DNA of 64,000 bases from Phoenix dactylifera (GCF_009389715.1 NC_052399.1:3116938-3180937), one strand, 5' to 3'; positions 24,601 to 36,373 are shown, numbered from the stretch's first letter. The notes: generated from the sequence alone by a model not told the origin. A program made the numbers and translations.

Positions 24601-27244
24601 TATATATATTTTTACACTGTTTGGATGTATAAATGAAATCTCAAAATACTTCCAAAACCATGAGATTGAAAATTTCTAATTCCAGTAGAATTTTTCTCTC
24701 TTAGTTGTATTCAGATGTTTCCAAACACTTTCTGACAAAATATATATCTTATATTTCGAATTTTTAAAATCGTGAACTTCTATAAAAAAAAAAAAAAATC
24801 TGATGTTCAGATTTATAACCTCCAAGCGCAGCCGTGGTGTACCATTAGCTGAAAAATATATAGAAGAGAGATTATTTTTGCGCTATCTTACGGTGAGAGA
24901 CAGGATGCCGGTGATAATTCCCGTCTTAATGGAAAGACCCAAGTAAGAGCCTTCAAAAAGTAGCATGTTGGCCGAAGGAGGGTTGACCCCTTGTTGCAAT
25001 TGCCCAATCTGTTTGGCAGAGACACAGGAATGTCATTAATGAAGCAAGCTTGTAAAAGGGCTTGAAATCTCAGCATCGATGAGCAAAAGGAGAAAGGGGA
25101 AGGGAAAAATATGCATTAAAATTAGAGTACTTACTATGCTGATCCCATGGTGCTGCGCTTTAATGGCAAAGGAAATGATGGTGGAGAGAATCACAGAGGC
25201 TAGAGGAGCTGCTGCTGATACCCAGAAGAGCTTCGGCCTACTCAAGCTCTGTTAAACATTTTTTGATTCGTTATTTCAAACATATCAAAACCCAAAAAAA
25301 AAACCCGCATAATTCTCATAAAAATAATAAATACACCCCCCAAAAAATAAAAAGATAGTGCTGATGGGGGAGAGAAAAGAAAAAAAGAAAATCTTTCAGA
25401 ACCATTCGACTGATGGGCTTTCTAAGGAACTTTTAACGCAGAGGACTAATGGGCCTGTACATTAACCATGCACTCAGGCCCGCTCTTGGTTGTTGTTGGG
25501 CCTGCACATCTCTAGGCCCGTTATATCTGTAAGTCCCCACCAAAGTGGAAGGGCTTCTTTATTTTTATTTTTTAAAAAAAAATTAGTGGAAGGGGAAGTT
25601 CTTCTGTGAAGACGGTAAAAAAGGGCGAACCTTTTGATTCCTTCTTTTAGTGGCAAGCAACAAGAACCCACCGAAATTGAAGCACCCTAGGTTTTAAATC
25701 ATATCCTTTCTTTTATATCAAAAAAGCTTGAGTCTCCTCTCAAATTTAAAATAAAATAAAGGAGGGTGGGGCGCTTACAATTTGCCTTGTTACCAATAGG
25801 AAAATCAGGAAGGAGAAGCCCATTACAATTGTCTGCCAAGCCCACTGCACATCAACATTTATAAATATATTAGATACCATGACATCAGAATCTCATCTTT
25901 TTGTTATTCTGCTAAAGGCTTTCTCTACCTCCGTCCTGTGCTCGAAAACAGAAAGCATCACAGGAATGAACCCCATCTTCTTAGTGAAATGAACTATCCC
26001 AAGCAATCCTTTTAGCTGCTGAAGCGACACGATGATCGCAGCCCCACCCATGAACCCAAGGAGGGTTGCTCTTGACAGAAAATCCACAATAAAGCCCAGC
26101 CTATAACCGGTAACAAAATTTGGTCAGAAAGAAAATTAAGTTTGTTTAATAAAGTAACGTTTATGTGACAGCATGGTGGATTAAGAATAGTTAAGTGTAA
26201 GAGAATCGTTTACCTCAGGAGTCCTAAGGAGGCTTGGAAGACGCCGGCGAAGAAAGTGGCTGTGAAAGCTAGCTGAAGATAAAGGATGGGCTCCTTCTCA
26301 GGAGAGACCTCTTCTCTTAGCATTGATCCCATTACTAACGATGCAATTGATACAGGGCCAACAGCAAGGTCTCTCGAGCTTCCAAGAAGAGAATAAATCA
26401 ATGGTGGCACAAAACTTGAATCTGTTATACCATTTTCAATATAAAAATTTTAGTAAAGCTCTTAGCGGTACATGGTTAAAGGTGCTGAATGATTTCTTCT
26501 AAGGCTTCCACACTGACAACACTTTATAGCATATATAGAGTGTAGAAGTTAAAGACTCACACAGGCCAATGATGGGGGGCAAATTTGCAAGCTTTGCATA
26601 GCTGATTCCCTGTTGAAGTCAAGAAGAGCTATTAAGGTTTCCACCCGATCGTACTGATAGTATTGAGTTAGTGATCTCGAGAAAATTTAAATCGACAAAA
26701 GGAATCTAAAGATGTTTTGTCCCATCAAATACTTTGGCGCTTGACCCTTCGAAAAGTAAAGCGAAAAATAGTTCAGAATAGCCTCGCCTTCTCTCATGTA
26801 ATTAAAATAACCATCTTCTGCGCCAAATTCACTTCTTAAACGGTTGCAGAGCCAAAAGAAACTATCAGCATATTCAGATGCTACTAGATATGATGAAAAC
26901 AACAACAATCTACTGCTACTGATACAAAATAAATATGTAGATAAATTGACAGGCAGGGAGATGGATAGAGAGGGTATTATGGCAAGTTTGCATACTTGTG
27001 GGATTGCCAAGCTAGCAATGGTGAGGCCGGAGACCACATCAGCCTTAAGGAGATTGAGTCCGTACACGGAGCCCCACTGGAAGATTGGGAAGACATACTG
27101 GAAACCCAGGATCACCTTCGTGAAGAAAGGTTGGTTTTTGAACTGGTGGAGGGGATCATCTGGGAAGAAGACCTCATTTAACCTCTGCTTTAGAGACTGA
27201 AGAGTGGTCTTCTTCTGTGGCAAGGAGACCCTGTGGATCTCCAT
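21640..27244 (-). CDS. SULTR3: Group 3 sulfate transporter, SULTR3;3-like (13 exons)
   Basis: This is an SLC26-type proton-coupled sulfate transporter. Plant group 3 members act in organelle or plasma membranes and some carry phosphate. In minus order the exons are 27244-26996, 26609-26561, 26421-26214, 26100-25929, 25844-25779, 25248-25135, 25008-24892, 24313-24187, 24036-23750, 23606-23416, 22210-22125, 22000-21924 and 21810-21640. All are GT-AG and in phase, giving 637 aa, normal for the family. The start MEIHRV matches SULTR3;3 proteins (MEVHKV). Membrane-core motifs include [20 protein letters not shown] (residues 74-93), [33 protein letters not shown] and [11 protein letters not shown]-terminal STAS domain follows at about 505-630, with the conserved DTSG at 561-564. 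No stop or frameshift was found. Group 3 is clear; the exact subtype (3;3 versus a sister) would need a tree. Confidence 0.93.
24153..24178. repeat. (TTTA)6 microsatellite
   Basis: A tetranucleotide run in a sulfate transporter intron, just beside the donor of the exon ending at 24187. Confidence 0.9.
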
Positions 27245-27596
27245 GGGTGTTACGTTTGAAGGTGGCAGAGATGACTCGAGGTCGGCGAAATCTGGGAAGC
27301 TTTCCACTCTGTTGCTGCTTCCGACCATTGCAGTCAGTGGAGGGAGGAGAAACCGGGTTAAAGACGAGCCAAGGGCAATGGAATAAGGCACGTAGGCTTG
27401 AAGAAAGAGTGCGAGAAAGGTGTTACTTATAGACCGATCGGGTGGTGGGAGGGTGGGGGGAGTGTTTGTCCGAGTTGTCATTAGAATACTGGGAAAAGAG
27501 ATCAGAATGTTTGCTATATTTTTTGTAGGGAAGAGCCCGGGAAGTTTGGTAGTTTGACCAAAGGAGAAAAACTGGAAAAATACGCATACCAGTGGA

Positions 27597-27752
27597 AATG
27601 AAATACTTAATTTGCTCGCTTCTTGAAAAATCCAACACCACATCCTTCCACTGACATGCAGGCCCCAAGCTACATCGGGCTCGCATCTCAATGGAAGGAT
27701 GTGGTCTTCGGTGCGATCAAAAGTGGGTGTATTAAGTATCACTCGTGGAGAG
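27597..27752. repeat. Long inverted repeat upstream of sulfate transporter gene
   Basis: The left arm (about 27597-27656) and right arm (about 27692-27752) are inverted copies around a loop of about 35 bp. The inner 14 bp, ACCACATCCTTCCA and TGGAAGGATGTGGT, are perfect. Outward the arms continue at about 65-70% identity to a shared ATACTTAAT. The hairpin lies about 350-510 bp upstream of the transporter start codon, in its promoter or leader. Confidence 0.7.
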
Positions 27753-27839
27753 CTTGTGTCTTGCCGATGGCTCCGCTTTGGGGTCCACCAAGAATTCCAG
27801 TCCATGAGTTGCAGTGCTGCGGTTGCATGAGAGGGTAAT

Positions 27840-28200
27840 CAGTGGTTCAAACATACACACAAAAATGATATTAGATTGTACCCAAAAAAAAAAAAGATAT
27901 TAGAAATATAAATCAACACACATCTAATCACATGAGGGTCTTTCTTTTTTTTTTAACAAAAAAAGAAAGAAGAACACACGAGAAGTTTTTTTGGTCCGCG
28001 CATTGCTCCCTTCATGCACCATAATAAGATGTCCTCAGCTAGCATGCAAAACAACCCTCTAAATCTAAATGAAAGGGGAATTCGATCCAACAACTTTAGC
28101 ATAATCATCCAAAAACTGCACATAATAATCGAGAACCTCACCTAGAAAGCTAGTTGAAAGATATTAATTAAGTTCTCTGACATTATATAAGCATCTAATA
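27840..28200. other. Spacer between sulfate transporter promoter and CACTA element
   Basis: AT-rich DNA with two A or T homopolymer tracts. No gene is seen. Confidence 0.5.
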
Positions 28201-28205
28201 TCTAT

Positions 28206-28227
28206 CACTACAAGAAGAAGGAGCTTT
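28206..28227. repeat. CACTA left terminal inverted repeat
   Basis: CACTACAAGAAGAAGGAGCTTT pairs with the inverted right terminus with one mismatch (G for A at position 13). Confidence 0.85.
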
Positions 28228-28796
28228 CCCGACTTTTGTCTGCCGACGCTAAGTAGAAGCGTCGGTAATTTTTTTTGGAAGTCTGGCTTCCGCCGACGCT
28301 TATAAGCGTCGTCGCAACCCGTGGCTTGGGCCGACGCTTTTAAGCGTCGGCGGAAGCAAAAATCATTTTTTTTTAATTTTTTCCTCCCAACGACGCTTTA
28401 GAAAGCGTCGTCGGAGGCCATTATCCCCTCCTCCCTGCAAATTCCTCCCGATATTTTTCCTCCCAACGGCGCCCCCCTCCCCTTCTCTCTCCGCTGCTCG
28501 CCCCCTCCCCCTGCAAAGGTGGGAGATCATCTGCCACAATCACCACTGACTCTGCCGCTGCTCCGAAAGCCTAAAGTCATCAGCTGCAGTCTTCCTATTT
28601 CAGCGTTCTCGTCGCCACAATCTGGTTCAGCTGCAACGAAGAGCTTCAAGAAATGGAGAATTCCAGCACAAACAGCCCCACCCTGCTTTCCACTCCTTGG
28701 CTCGCCAGCGATCCACAAGTCTTGTGGTGAGGGGAGATCTTCTGCGCCATCAGATGAGTTCGACATTCTTAGAAGTCCCGGCATGAAGCTGCCTGA

Positions 28797-28960
28797 AAAT
28801 GGAGTTCCTCTGCAAGTGTAAGGACTCTGAAGAGCTTGATCCTCGAGCGGAAGAAAACTTCAAATGCGGGGTATTGTGCTTGTTTTTGCCCGCTTTCTCC
28901 AAGAAGAAACAAGTAGAAGCTAGCCGAGATGAGCAAGGAGAGCAGAGAAGCACCGTGTCA
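28797..28960 (+). other. Possible second captured coding fragment in CACTA element
   Basis: A plus frame from ATG at 28799 reads MEFLCKCKDSEELDPRAEEN and continues with balanced composition to about 28960. It then dissolves into the pyrimidine-rich ERF leader. It could be an exon from another host gene joined upstream of the ERF, or part of the ERF donor locus. I do not recognise the protein. Confidence 0.3.
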
Positions 28961-29067
28961 ATCCCCTCCCCTCTCCCGATCCCTCAAACCCCCTCCCTTA
29001 CAAATCTCTTTTTATCAATATTGGCTCTTCTATCTTATCTCTCTTCTTGCTTTGCTGGATTCTTATC

Positions 29068-29934
29068 ATGGCGTCCATCGTCGACGATGACTCCACCCTC
29101 GACCTGATCCGCGAGCATCTCCTCGGAGACCTACCCCTCTCCCCTCTTCCCCCGCCCTCCGCCCCCCACGGCATCGCCGTCTCCGACTACCTTGACACCA
29201 CCCAGCCCTTCTCCGGCAGCGGCCGCATCGATCCCTACGGAGTGCTGGAAGCTTACCGCTTCACCGAGCCGGTCGACCCCATGATCCGGTTCGGCGGCGA
29301 CTCGCAGCAGGCCTCCGACCTCTGCCTCCCGTCGCTCACCATCTCCCTACCCCCGGTCCGAAAGTTCGAGATCGAGTGGACGGAGGAGGCAGCAGCCGTA
29401 GGGCCGGTGGAGCACAACGACGGGCGGCGGTACCGGGGGGTGCGGCAGCGGCCGTGGGGGAAGTTCGCGGCGGAGATCCGGGATCCCAACCGGCGGGGAT
29501 CCAGGATATGGCTCGGGACTTTCGACACCGCCGTCGAGGCCACGAAGGCCTACGACCGCGCCGCTTTCCAGATGCGCGGCTGCAAGGCGATCCTCAACTT
29601 CCCCAACGAGATCGGCAGCTTCGGCCGCTGCATCCCGCCCCCTCCACCGCCGCTCGCAACGGCGGGGAAGAGGAAGAGGGCGCCGGCCGCGGCGGAGGAG
29701 GCGAAGGAAGGTGAGATGAGGCCGATCAAGAAGGAGAGGTCTCCGGAGATGGAGGAGTCGGCGGAGGAGAATATTCCGTCGGTTTGCCCCTTGACGCCGT
29801 CGATTTGGAACGGGCGTGCAGCGAGGAGTTCCTCTGCAACGAGGAAACCGTTCTTTTTTCTTTTTTTTTTTACAGGGGACAGCAAGGTTTTCTTGGGTAT
29901 TTTTATATTTTTTTCCCATAAAAACAATTTATGA
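29068..29934 (+). CDS. ERF (AP2/ERF group IX) transcription factor, 3'-truncated, inside CACTA element
   Basis: ERFs bind GCC-box promoters in the nucleus; group IX members regulate ethylene, jasmonate and defence responses. The frame starts [20 protein letters not shown], with the LDLIREHLL motif typical of ERF2/ERF5 relatives. A complete AP2 domain spans about residues 121-183 ([44 protein letters not shown]), with Ala and Asp at the ERF-type positions. A KRKR nuclear signal follows at 201-204, then [10 protein letters not shown], the start of a group IX C-terminal motif. After about residue 248 the sequence is unrelated: a T-rich tract and transposon terminus add some 40 residues before the stop. 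So the C-terminus has been replaced. The intronless GC-rich gene body contrasts with AT-rich flanks. It may be expressed as a truncated DNA-binding protein or be silent. Confidence 0.8.
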   Translation: MASIVDDDSTLDLIREHLLGDLPLSPLPPPSAPHGIAVSDYLDTTQPFSGSGRIDPYGVLEAYRFTEPVDPMIRFGGDSQQASDLCLPSLTISLPPVRKFEIEWTEEAAAVGPVEHNDGRRYRGVRQRPWGKFAAEIRDPNRRGSRIWLGTFDTAVEATKAYDRAAFQMRGCKAILNFPNEIGSFGRCIPPPPPPLATAGKRKRAPAAAEEAKEGEMRPIKKERSPEMEESAEENIPSVCPLTPSIWNGRAARSSSATRKPFFFLFFFTGDSKVFLGIFIFFSHKNNL

Positions 29935-30137
29935 CGATGCTTTAAAGCGTCGCTAATTGAAGCTTTAGCGACGCTTAAAAGCGTCGCTAAAAATAACCTT
30001 TAGCGACGCTTTTCAAACGCGTCAGTAATTTTTTTTCCACTCCGACATAGCCGACGCTTTGGTGACGCTTTTAAAAGCGTCGGGAAGAAAATTACCGACG
30101 CTTATAAGCGTCGGTAAAAGCCTCAAAAAGCGTCGCC

Positions 30138-30159
30138 AAAGCTCCTTTTTCTTGTAGTG
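30138..30159. repeat. CACTA right terminal inverted repeat
   Basis: AAAGCTCCTTTTTCTTGTAGTG is the inverse of the left terminus with one mismatch. Confidence 0.85.
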
Positions 30160-32690
30160 ATAGATCCTTATATACTCTTGCCGTATAACTCTAATGTCCT
30201 CGCCAGATTTAGGGACTAAATCCATGCAAATCCTGCGTGCCATAAATCTAAATACAAACATCATAATTGGCATGTGATCAATCCCAATGAACTGTGCTAT
30301 AGTGTTCCACATCCACATGAATCATCAGCCGGATCTGCTCTGATACTATTTGTAATAATTCGGAACATCGTTCAAAAAAACCATTCGAAAAGTTTTATTT
30401 GAGTACCTTATCTTATATAGCTAATGTGGCATTAAACATATGCCCATCTTTATCAAAGTTGCACCCGTCTTTTAATCACCTTTACAAGGAATATCTTAGC
30501 TCTGCTAAAGATAGACGAAAAGCAAAATGAAAGGTTTCAGAATTTGTCCCAACGACTGATGCCAATGGACTTGCATACTTGAGCTGACTTGCACCATTTG
30601 GTACAATGCAATGATTTTGAACACCTATAACTTGGCTGGTGAAGGGAATCGAGACCCATATGAACTTAAAATTAATACTGCCTCGTTGATGAAAGGTTGA
30701 TAAATTCTCCCTGAAATATCAGCTGATGTATAATTAGTAAATAGATAAAATATTCGCTATAATTCCATGAAAATCAAGTTATTAAATAGACGGCATGTAT
30801 AATTGGCAGAACAGGGAAAATAGATGAAAAATATTGGCTGACATATCAAAATATCATCTCAGCCGTTATCTTGATTTCAATTTATATTGGCCAAGTTAGT
30901 CATAGTTAATATTCCCACATCTACGCTACACCCAATAACAAAGTAGACTCATATCTCAACCTAGAATAAAGCTATATTCCGGGATGTGATTATGTCCGGT
31001 ACGCAACATAGTAAAGCTACCATTACGAACAAAGCAATATAGAAAAAGGCATATTATTCTGTTGGGCTGTTGTTCAAGTGATGGATCCCCGTCTATGGCT
31101 TCCTGTGATAACGACAAGGGCAAAAGATATCAATATGGAAAACCGGTCCTTGATCCAGAGCGTGCAGCCACGCCAGGGCATCCTATTCGTAGGGGTTAGG
31201 GTTGTATTTTTCATGCAAAAGAATGATTGATCTTCTTCCGTGACTTTGGTCATCGGACCATGCCTGCACAAACCTCAAAGCAATATGGACTCCTTCATTT
31301 ATCTATCTGATAGAGAGAATATTGGTCATCCTAACCTCGGACTATCTCAATCTCTCAGGACTCAGCCTTAGCCCAAGTGAATGACTTCGGTACAGATCTA
31401 TGTCTTATTTTGGTCGGACCAGCTGTAGAATAATATTACCAAAGCTGCATTTATGGTCTCGACAACAGTCAACCCAGCTTGGCCATAAATGTACAATCAA
31501 TACAATTAACATTGTGGATATACTGCAAAGATCCGTTACTGTGCAATTATCGTGCCTCCCGACGAATAAGGCAACGAATACTTACCCTTGCCTATATATA
31601 GGGGCACCCGAGGGACCCTCAAGTAAGTTCTCTTGAGCGCTCTTCCATTATCATTTTCTCTTTTTCCTACTGTTGCTTTAGATTTCCACTGACTTAAGCA
31701 TCGGAGGGTCTTCCGCCGGAAACCTTCCGACAAGTGGACTTTTTTGCAGGTTGATTTCATCGTAGCGGTGTGGAGCTAACGACGTCTTGAAGCTATGCTT
31801 CAACTCTTAACAAACCTGCCTTCCTTAGTTTTGGCCGACCTCAGCATACTTCGGTTTTGGCGACCTTAGCGTACCTCGAGTGATGACCGACCTCAACTCA
31901 AATTCTAGCATCAACACTACTTAGATCTTGGAACGGTAATCGAATGATCCAATGGTAGAGTTAGGCGAAGGATGATGAATCTTTTTTTTGCGTACGAAAG
32001 ATACAACTCCTGCCCAATTTACAGGACCATCTATTAATTGGCATATGAGACTTTGACGCATCACTATATTGGCTTCTTTAGAAGGCACAATCCTGTTGTG
32101 ATGACCGGAAACTAGTCGGGTAACGGTCCTAGTCCTCATAAGCTTTGATTGTCAAAAAAAAACAGTCCATAGAAAAATGTATTTTTAGCTTTGATCTTTG
32201 AAATATAGCCGATAGAAAAATAAATTTTTCAAAGAAAGCATGAGAGACCTATGCATATTTTAATTTTTCTAGACCTAATTTCTAAGGATGTACCATTCAA
32301 AAATAGAACCTAAAATTGGCAAATTGACGGGGGTCAAACCTCAATTCACATGGTCGCCACAAAGTCAAAATTATTAACATAAAGTATTTTACCCTAGATA
32401 AATTATTATACATATTTATTGGTGAACAAAAATGTCCGGAAACAATTCTATAAGTCTTGCAATGCTTTCCCTATTCAAATATGAAATATTAAGTGTAGAA
32501 CTACAATGATATCTAAAGCTATCACATGGAGCCATAACAACCTCATGTAGAGCGTGTGCCCAGGCAAGTTTTTACAACAATAACTGAAGAAGTTTGTGCC
32601 CAACCTCTTATTTGGTTCGCATGAAACATTTTTTCTCATAGAAATATAATTTCTCAAAAGTAGATTCTTGAAAAGAGGATATCTGGAAAA
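30160..32690. other. Intergenic DNA; LTR-like block at about 31060-31915
   Basis: No gene is supported. The 31060-31915 block is GC-richer and has a TATATATAGG box at about 31591, followed by GCACCCGAGGGACCCTC and then a run ending in CATCAACA. This is the layout of a retrotransposon LTR promoter, and TG/CA-like termini are possible. No matching target duplication or partner LTR was found, so a solo or decayed LTR is only a suggestion. Confidence 0.35.
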
Positions 32691-32697
32691 ACACTTT

Positions 32698-33082
32698 TGG
32701 CATATTTGGTTGACCATGAAAAAGTGACAAATTTTCAGAGTACTTATGTTTGGTTGACCATCCACTTTTCTAGAAAAGTTATGTGTAATTCCTATACTAT
32801 CCTTAATAAAATTAGGTCTTTAATGCTTTGGATTAAATAAGGATCCTTTGATGCTAAAAGGTTTTTTTGGGAAAAAAATAAAATGTTTCTATTTTCGGAT
32901 CACGGAAAAATAATTTTTCTATATTTCTCATGAAAAAGACTTTTTCATGAAACATGAGAATCATATTTTTATTGGAATACAATTTTTTTATTTTTTTTTT
33001 CTTTGAAACTCCAACCAGCATCTCTTTACTTTTTTTTATTGATCATACTTTTTTTTTTTTTTTCACGAACCAAATGGCCCAA
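32698..33082. mobile_element. MITE-like element, imperfect inverted ends
   Basis: The left end GGCATATTTGGTTGACCATG and the inverse of the right end, GGGCCATTTGGTTCGTGAAA, share a TTTGGTT core and A-rich continuation. The interior of about 385 bp is AT-rich with long T tracts and no coding capacity. This looks like a hAT-type MITE, but the ends are decayed. Confidence 0.4.
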
Positions 33083-34528
33083 CGAGCCTAAATGCATTAA
33101 GCTCAAATTATAAGCCCGCTCAGGAGAACGTCCATCGGCTCCATTCCACGGAACGCCAATCAGAAAAGATACCGTCAACGTTTCCTTTTAGTTTACGCCC
33201 AGACGCAAATGACAAGTAGCGGAACAAAAGGATCGAGAAAAAGAGGAAGCGAATAAACGGAGCAAAAGAAAGAGGATAAAAAGGAAAGAAAAAAAATGAG
33301 AGGAGAGGCAGGAGAAGAGGACGGGAAGAAACCGGATTCTTTGGTACGCGGCGAGTGGCGAGCGCCGACAGACGCATCGATATGTTTGAGGGGTGCTTGG
33401 AATCTCTCAATGGCAGCCGTTGGTCCAGCCATCAGCTGCTGCAATCATTGCAATTATTCCGGGAACCGGACCCGGTGGTCCACCGCCATTCATTCCATAG
33501 GATGGTTCTCCTTATCCTGGGCCCACCACCGCCTCACCACAGCCATCGGATCGGAATCTTCCACACGTGATTGGTGTCAGGGCTTGGACTCACCGGGAAC
33601 GTTTCAGGAGTCGTCAGATTGCAAGATTTCCACCCATCAGAATTCATGGTCCATGGAGATCGCGTAATTCTTCCATCGTCGAGGAGAGTTAATTAGGTGC
33701 TGAAAGATTAATTCGAACATTTTATCATACAGTGATAGTGCGTTCTGATTTGGATCGGACTACGCGGAGAGGTTGACACTGGTCCAAGAAAGGTCTCGAG
33801 GAGGACGTCAGAGATGGTCGTGGAGATCTTCCCTGCAACAAAAGATGACAGATCGATCTAATTGAGGCTGTCATTGGGACATAGGTTAGGTTATGTTGTT
33901 AATACTTTATAAGACATGGCTGGTCTTGCTTTCAGAAAATTGAATCCAGGTTGGTTAGATTGGTAAGTTAGATATGCCCCCCCTCCCCCCTTTTTTTTTG
34001 GACGGCTGGAAAAAGGGTACCATTTCTAACCGTCCACATGGGCTTCGCGAGTCAAAGCACATGCTACTGAGAAAGATGGAATCACTAACAATAAAGAAAC
34101 ATATGGTTACTATATACCAGTAAAAATTTGAAAGGGGGGATAAGTGAAAGAGATTAAAGCAGAGGTCGAACATCGAACCTGGAGAAGATGAAAGTGAGAG
34201 AGGCAAGTTCTCCCAAACAAAAGATCCATTCTTGCCTTAAAAAAAGAAAAAGGAAAAGAAAAAGTTCTCTAAAGTCAAAAAATGCAAGGTCTTGTTCAAC
34301 AAGTTTTGCCGAGCTTTGGATCATTTTCTCTTCTTCTTGAGCAAACCAAAAGAAGGTCCAGCCCAATCAGATCTTATTGGATGGTCTAACCAGCAGGATG
34401 AGGGTGAGTGAGGTCATCAGAGTTGTGAAAACGGCAATTTATATAGCTCTAATTTAAGTACATTTTGCCAAATCAAGAAAAAGCAACAAAAATAGGAGTT
34501 GGAGAATGTCCCCTATCAATAAACATAA
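33083..34528. other. Intergenic DNA, no recognised gene
   Basis: A GC-richer zone at 33110-33670 has frames on both strands but no recognised domain or splice pattern. It could be a promoter or CpG-rich relic. Confidence 0.45.
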
Positions 34529-34612
34529 AAACTCTCTGAAATATTGGGCAACGAAGGAAGCGACCCAATCAGCTGCATTGTTCGTCTTTCTGGACACGTG
34601 TGCTACCTGAAT
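34529..34612 (-). pseudogene. LINE (non-LTR) RNase H C-terminal fragment
   Basis: The minus strand reads IQVAHVSRKTNNAADWVASF and ends AQYFREF. It matches the end of the RNase H domain of plant L1-type LINEs, where the pattern is H-x-x-R-x-x-N-x-A-A-D-x-L-A. A second fragment at 63840-63960 has the same spacing. Only this short piece is recognisable. Confidence 0.5.
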
Positions 34613-34614
34613 GA

Positions 34615-36373
34615 ACTTCACTCAACTCCTCACCAATCCCACTTTCTTTCACTTGAAAATAAGAGTAAAGTCATAATGACCGGATTTCAGAGGCAAAATT
34701 CTCACCCTGGTCCTCCTTCAAGACCGGATTCCATGCCGGTTCTTGACCATTGGGGGAAACGGCGTGGGGAGCATATCGTTCTCGGTTTTTGAGGTTGGCA
34801 AGTCCGGCCTGGTCTTGTTTTAATTGAGCGCACAGATGGGTCCGGAAACAACCCCATTCTTCTTTCGTAGCTTGTCAATCATCACAATCCCGAAGGCAGA
34901 AGCCGGTGCCGGCGGATATTCCCTTGGATATCCGCGCTAATGGGGCGTTGCACCTTCGCCTTTTCGCTGCAATTTCTCGCGCTGCCATCATACGGCAATT
35001 GAGTCAACTTTAGGTGAAGCTTCAGAGATTTTTGGGCACCCTTGAGCCTATCGATTGTAAGCCGATAGCATTTTCAGCTCATGTGGTCTTTTCGTTAGTG
35101 GCCATAGCACTTGGCAAGTGCTTCGCTTACTGAAATGCAAGAGAGCCGGGGCATGTGTTTTACGGGCCCACCAACAAGGATATTCACCAAGCCACTTTTG
35201 GGCCCACTAGATCCTGATCCCAGGAAAACATGCACGCTCGGGGGCAGTCACGGTTCCCATGTAACCATGGGAAACGCAGTAGAATTGTTCAAAAAAATCA
35301 TCCTAAATCCTGGCGAGTGTAGCAGTGCAAGCAAACGGAGTTGGCCATTAAAAGCTCGGGCTTGGCCCGTTATCAGCTTGGTTGAGTTTGAGAGCTTGGC
35401 TTGCAAACAAGCTTTGTTCAAAATTAGTTGAAAAGCTAGGCTCGATTCAACTAAAACTTGGATCAGAGCTTAGTCAAACCAAGTTCAAACAAGTTATATT
35501 AAGCTCAACCCGAGTTCGAGCTAAGCTCCAACAACTTGTTTATAAGACAAGTCGAACCTGAGTAGCCTACTACTTTGCTCAGCTTGGCTCATTTATATCT
35601 TTAAACTTGTGTAAAAGATACGTGCAGCGGATAATATAAATTTGGACCTAGTCAGGCCGAGTCAAATAGCAAGAGACCAGGTGACACTTATTTTTTGTGT
35701 ACCGTGCTCCTGTGTCAAACCGAGTACTATCCTGAACAAAAATGACATGCCAACATGTCCTCCCGTGCTAACATAAAGCGCATGTAACCATTGAGACCAC
35801 CTGTTCCACTTGCTTGTTCGTTTATTTTTCGTTTCTTTGGGTAATTCACTCTAGCTTTTTTTTTTTGTGGTGAAAATTCCCTTTTGCTCTTCAACGTTTG
35901 TTTCAATTGCATTGGGAGCTAGCCTCACAACGTGCAATCATGGAAGAGGGTAGGCGTTGATGGGACTGAATTTGGGTACTGAAAGGAATACCTGTGTTGA
36001 CTTAGGCACCATATGAGAGACGTACAAAGGTGACAGATAGAACGAAGAGAGCGCTGTTGTTATCTCTTTTTTAAGTTGGAAGAGATCGAATCTATTGGTA
36101 TCTCTTGACAGGCACCGGCTTCCTCTTTGTGTTTATCTTCTCATCCCTCCAGGGCCGACCTTCTTCAGTGGGAGAACTTCTCGGCCTCATAATTTTGATG
36201 GGAGTGAGAAGGAAAGCTTATCTCCACTCCTGGCCTTTCTTCGTGCTGCACTTTTTGGAAAGATGACTTAATTATTATCACTTCCGGAGCTTTCAAAAGA
36301 AAGAAATGATTGGGGTGATGTCTGATAAGTGGTAACCAACCAAAACTCACTGTCTAATGCAGGCAAGTGGCCT

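Larger units (their letters stand above)
28206..30159. mobile_element. Non-autonomous CACTA transposon carrying an ERF gene
   Basis: The ends are CACTACAAGAAGAAGGAGCT and the inverted AGCTCCTTTTTCTTGTAGTG, the CACTACAAGAA signature of plant En/Spm (CACTA) elements, with one mismatch in the first 22 bp. Both subterminal zones are packed with palindromic CGACGCTTnTAAGCGTCG-type units, at about 28235-28420 and 29935-30140; such units are transposase-binding sites in this superfamily. The 1954-bp element encodes no transposase. Its middle holds a 3'-truncated ERF gene and perhaps a second gene fragment. The flanks (TAT and ATA) do not give a simple 3-bp target duplication because the terminal symmetry extends outward (CTATCACTA/TAGTGATAG). 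The CACTA identity is well supported. Confidence 0.85.

Noticed and set aside
29253-29927. Long minus-strand frames opposite the ERF
   Set aside because: They are shadows of the GC-rich ERF coding strand.
33296-33667. 123-codon plus frame
   Set aside because: No recognised motif, overlapping frames on both strands, and composition typical of a GC-rich non-coding patch.
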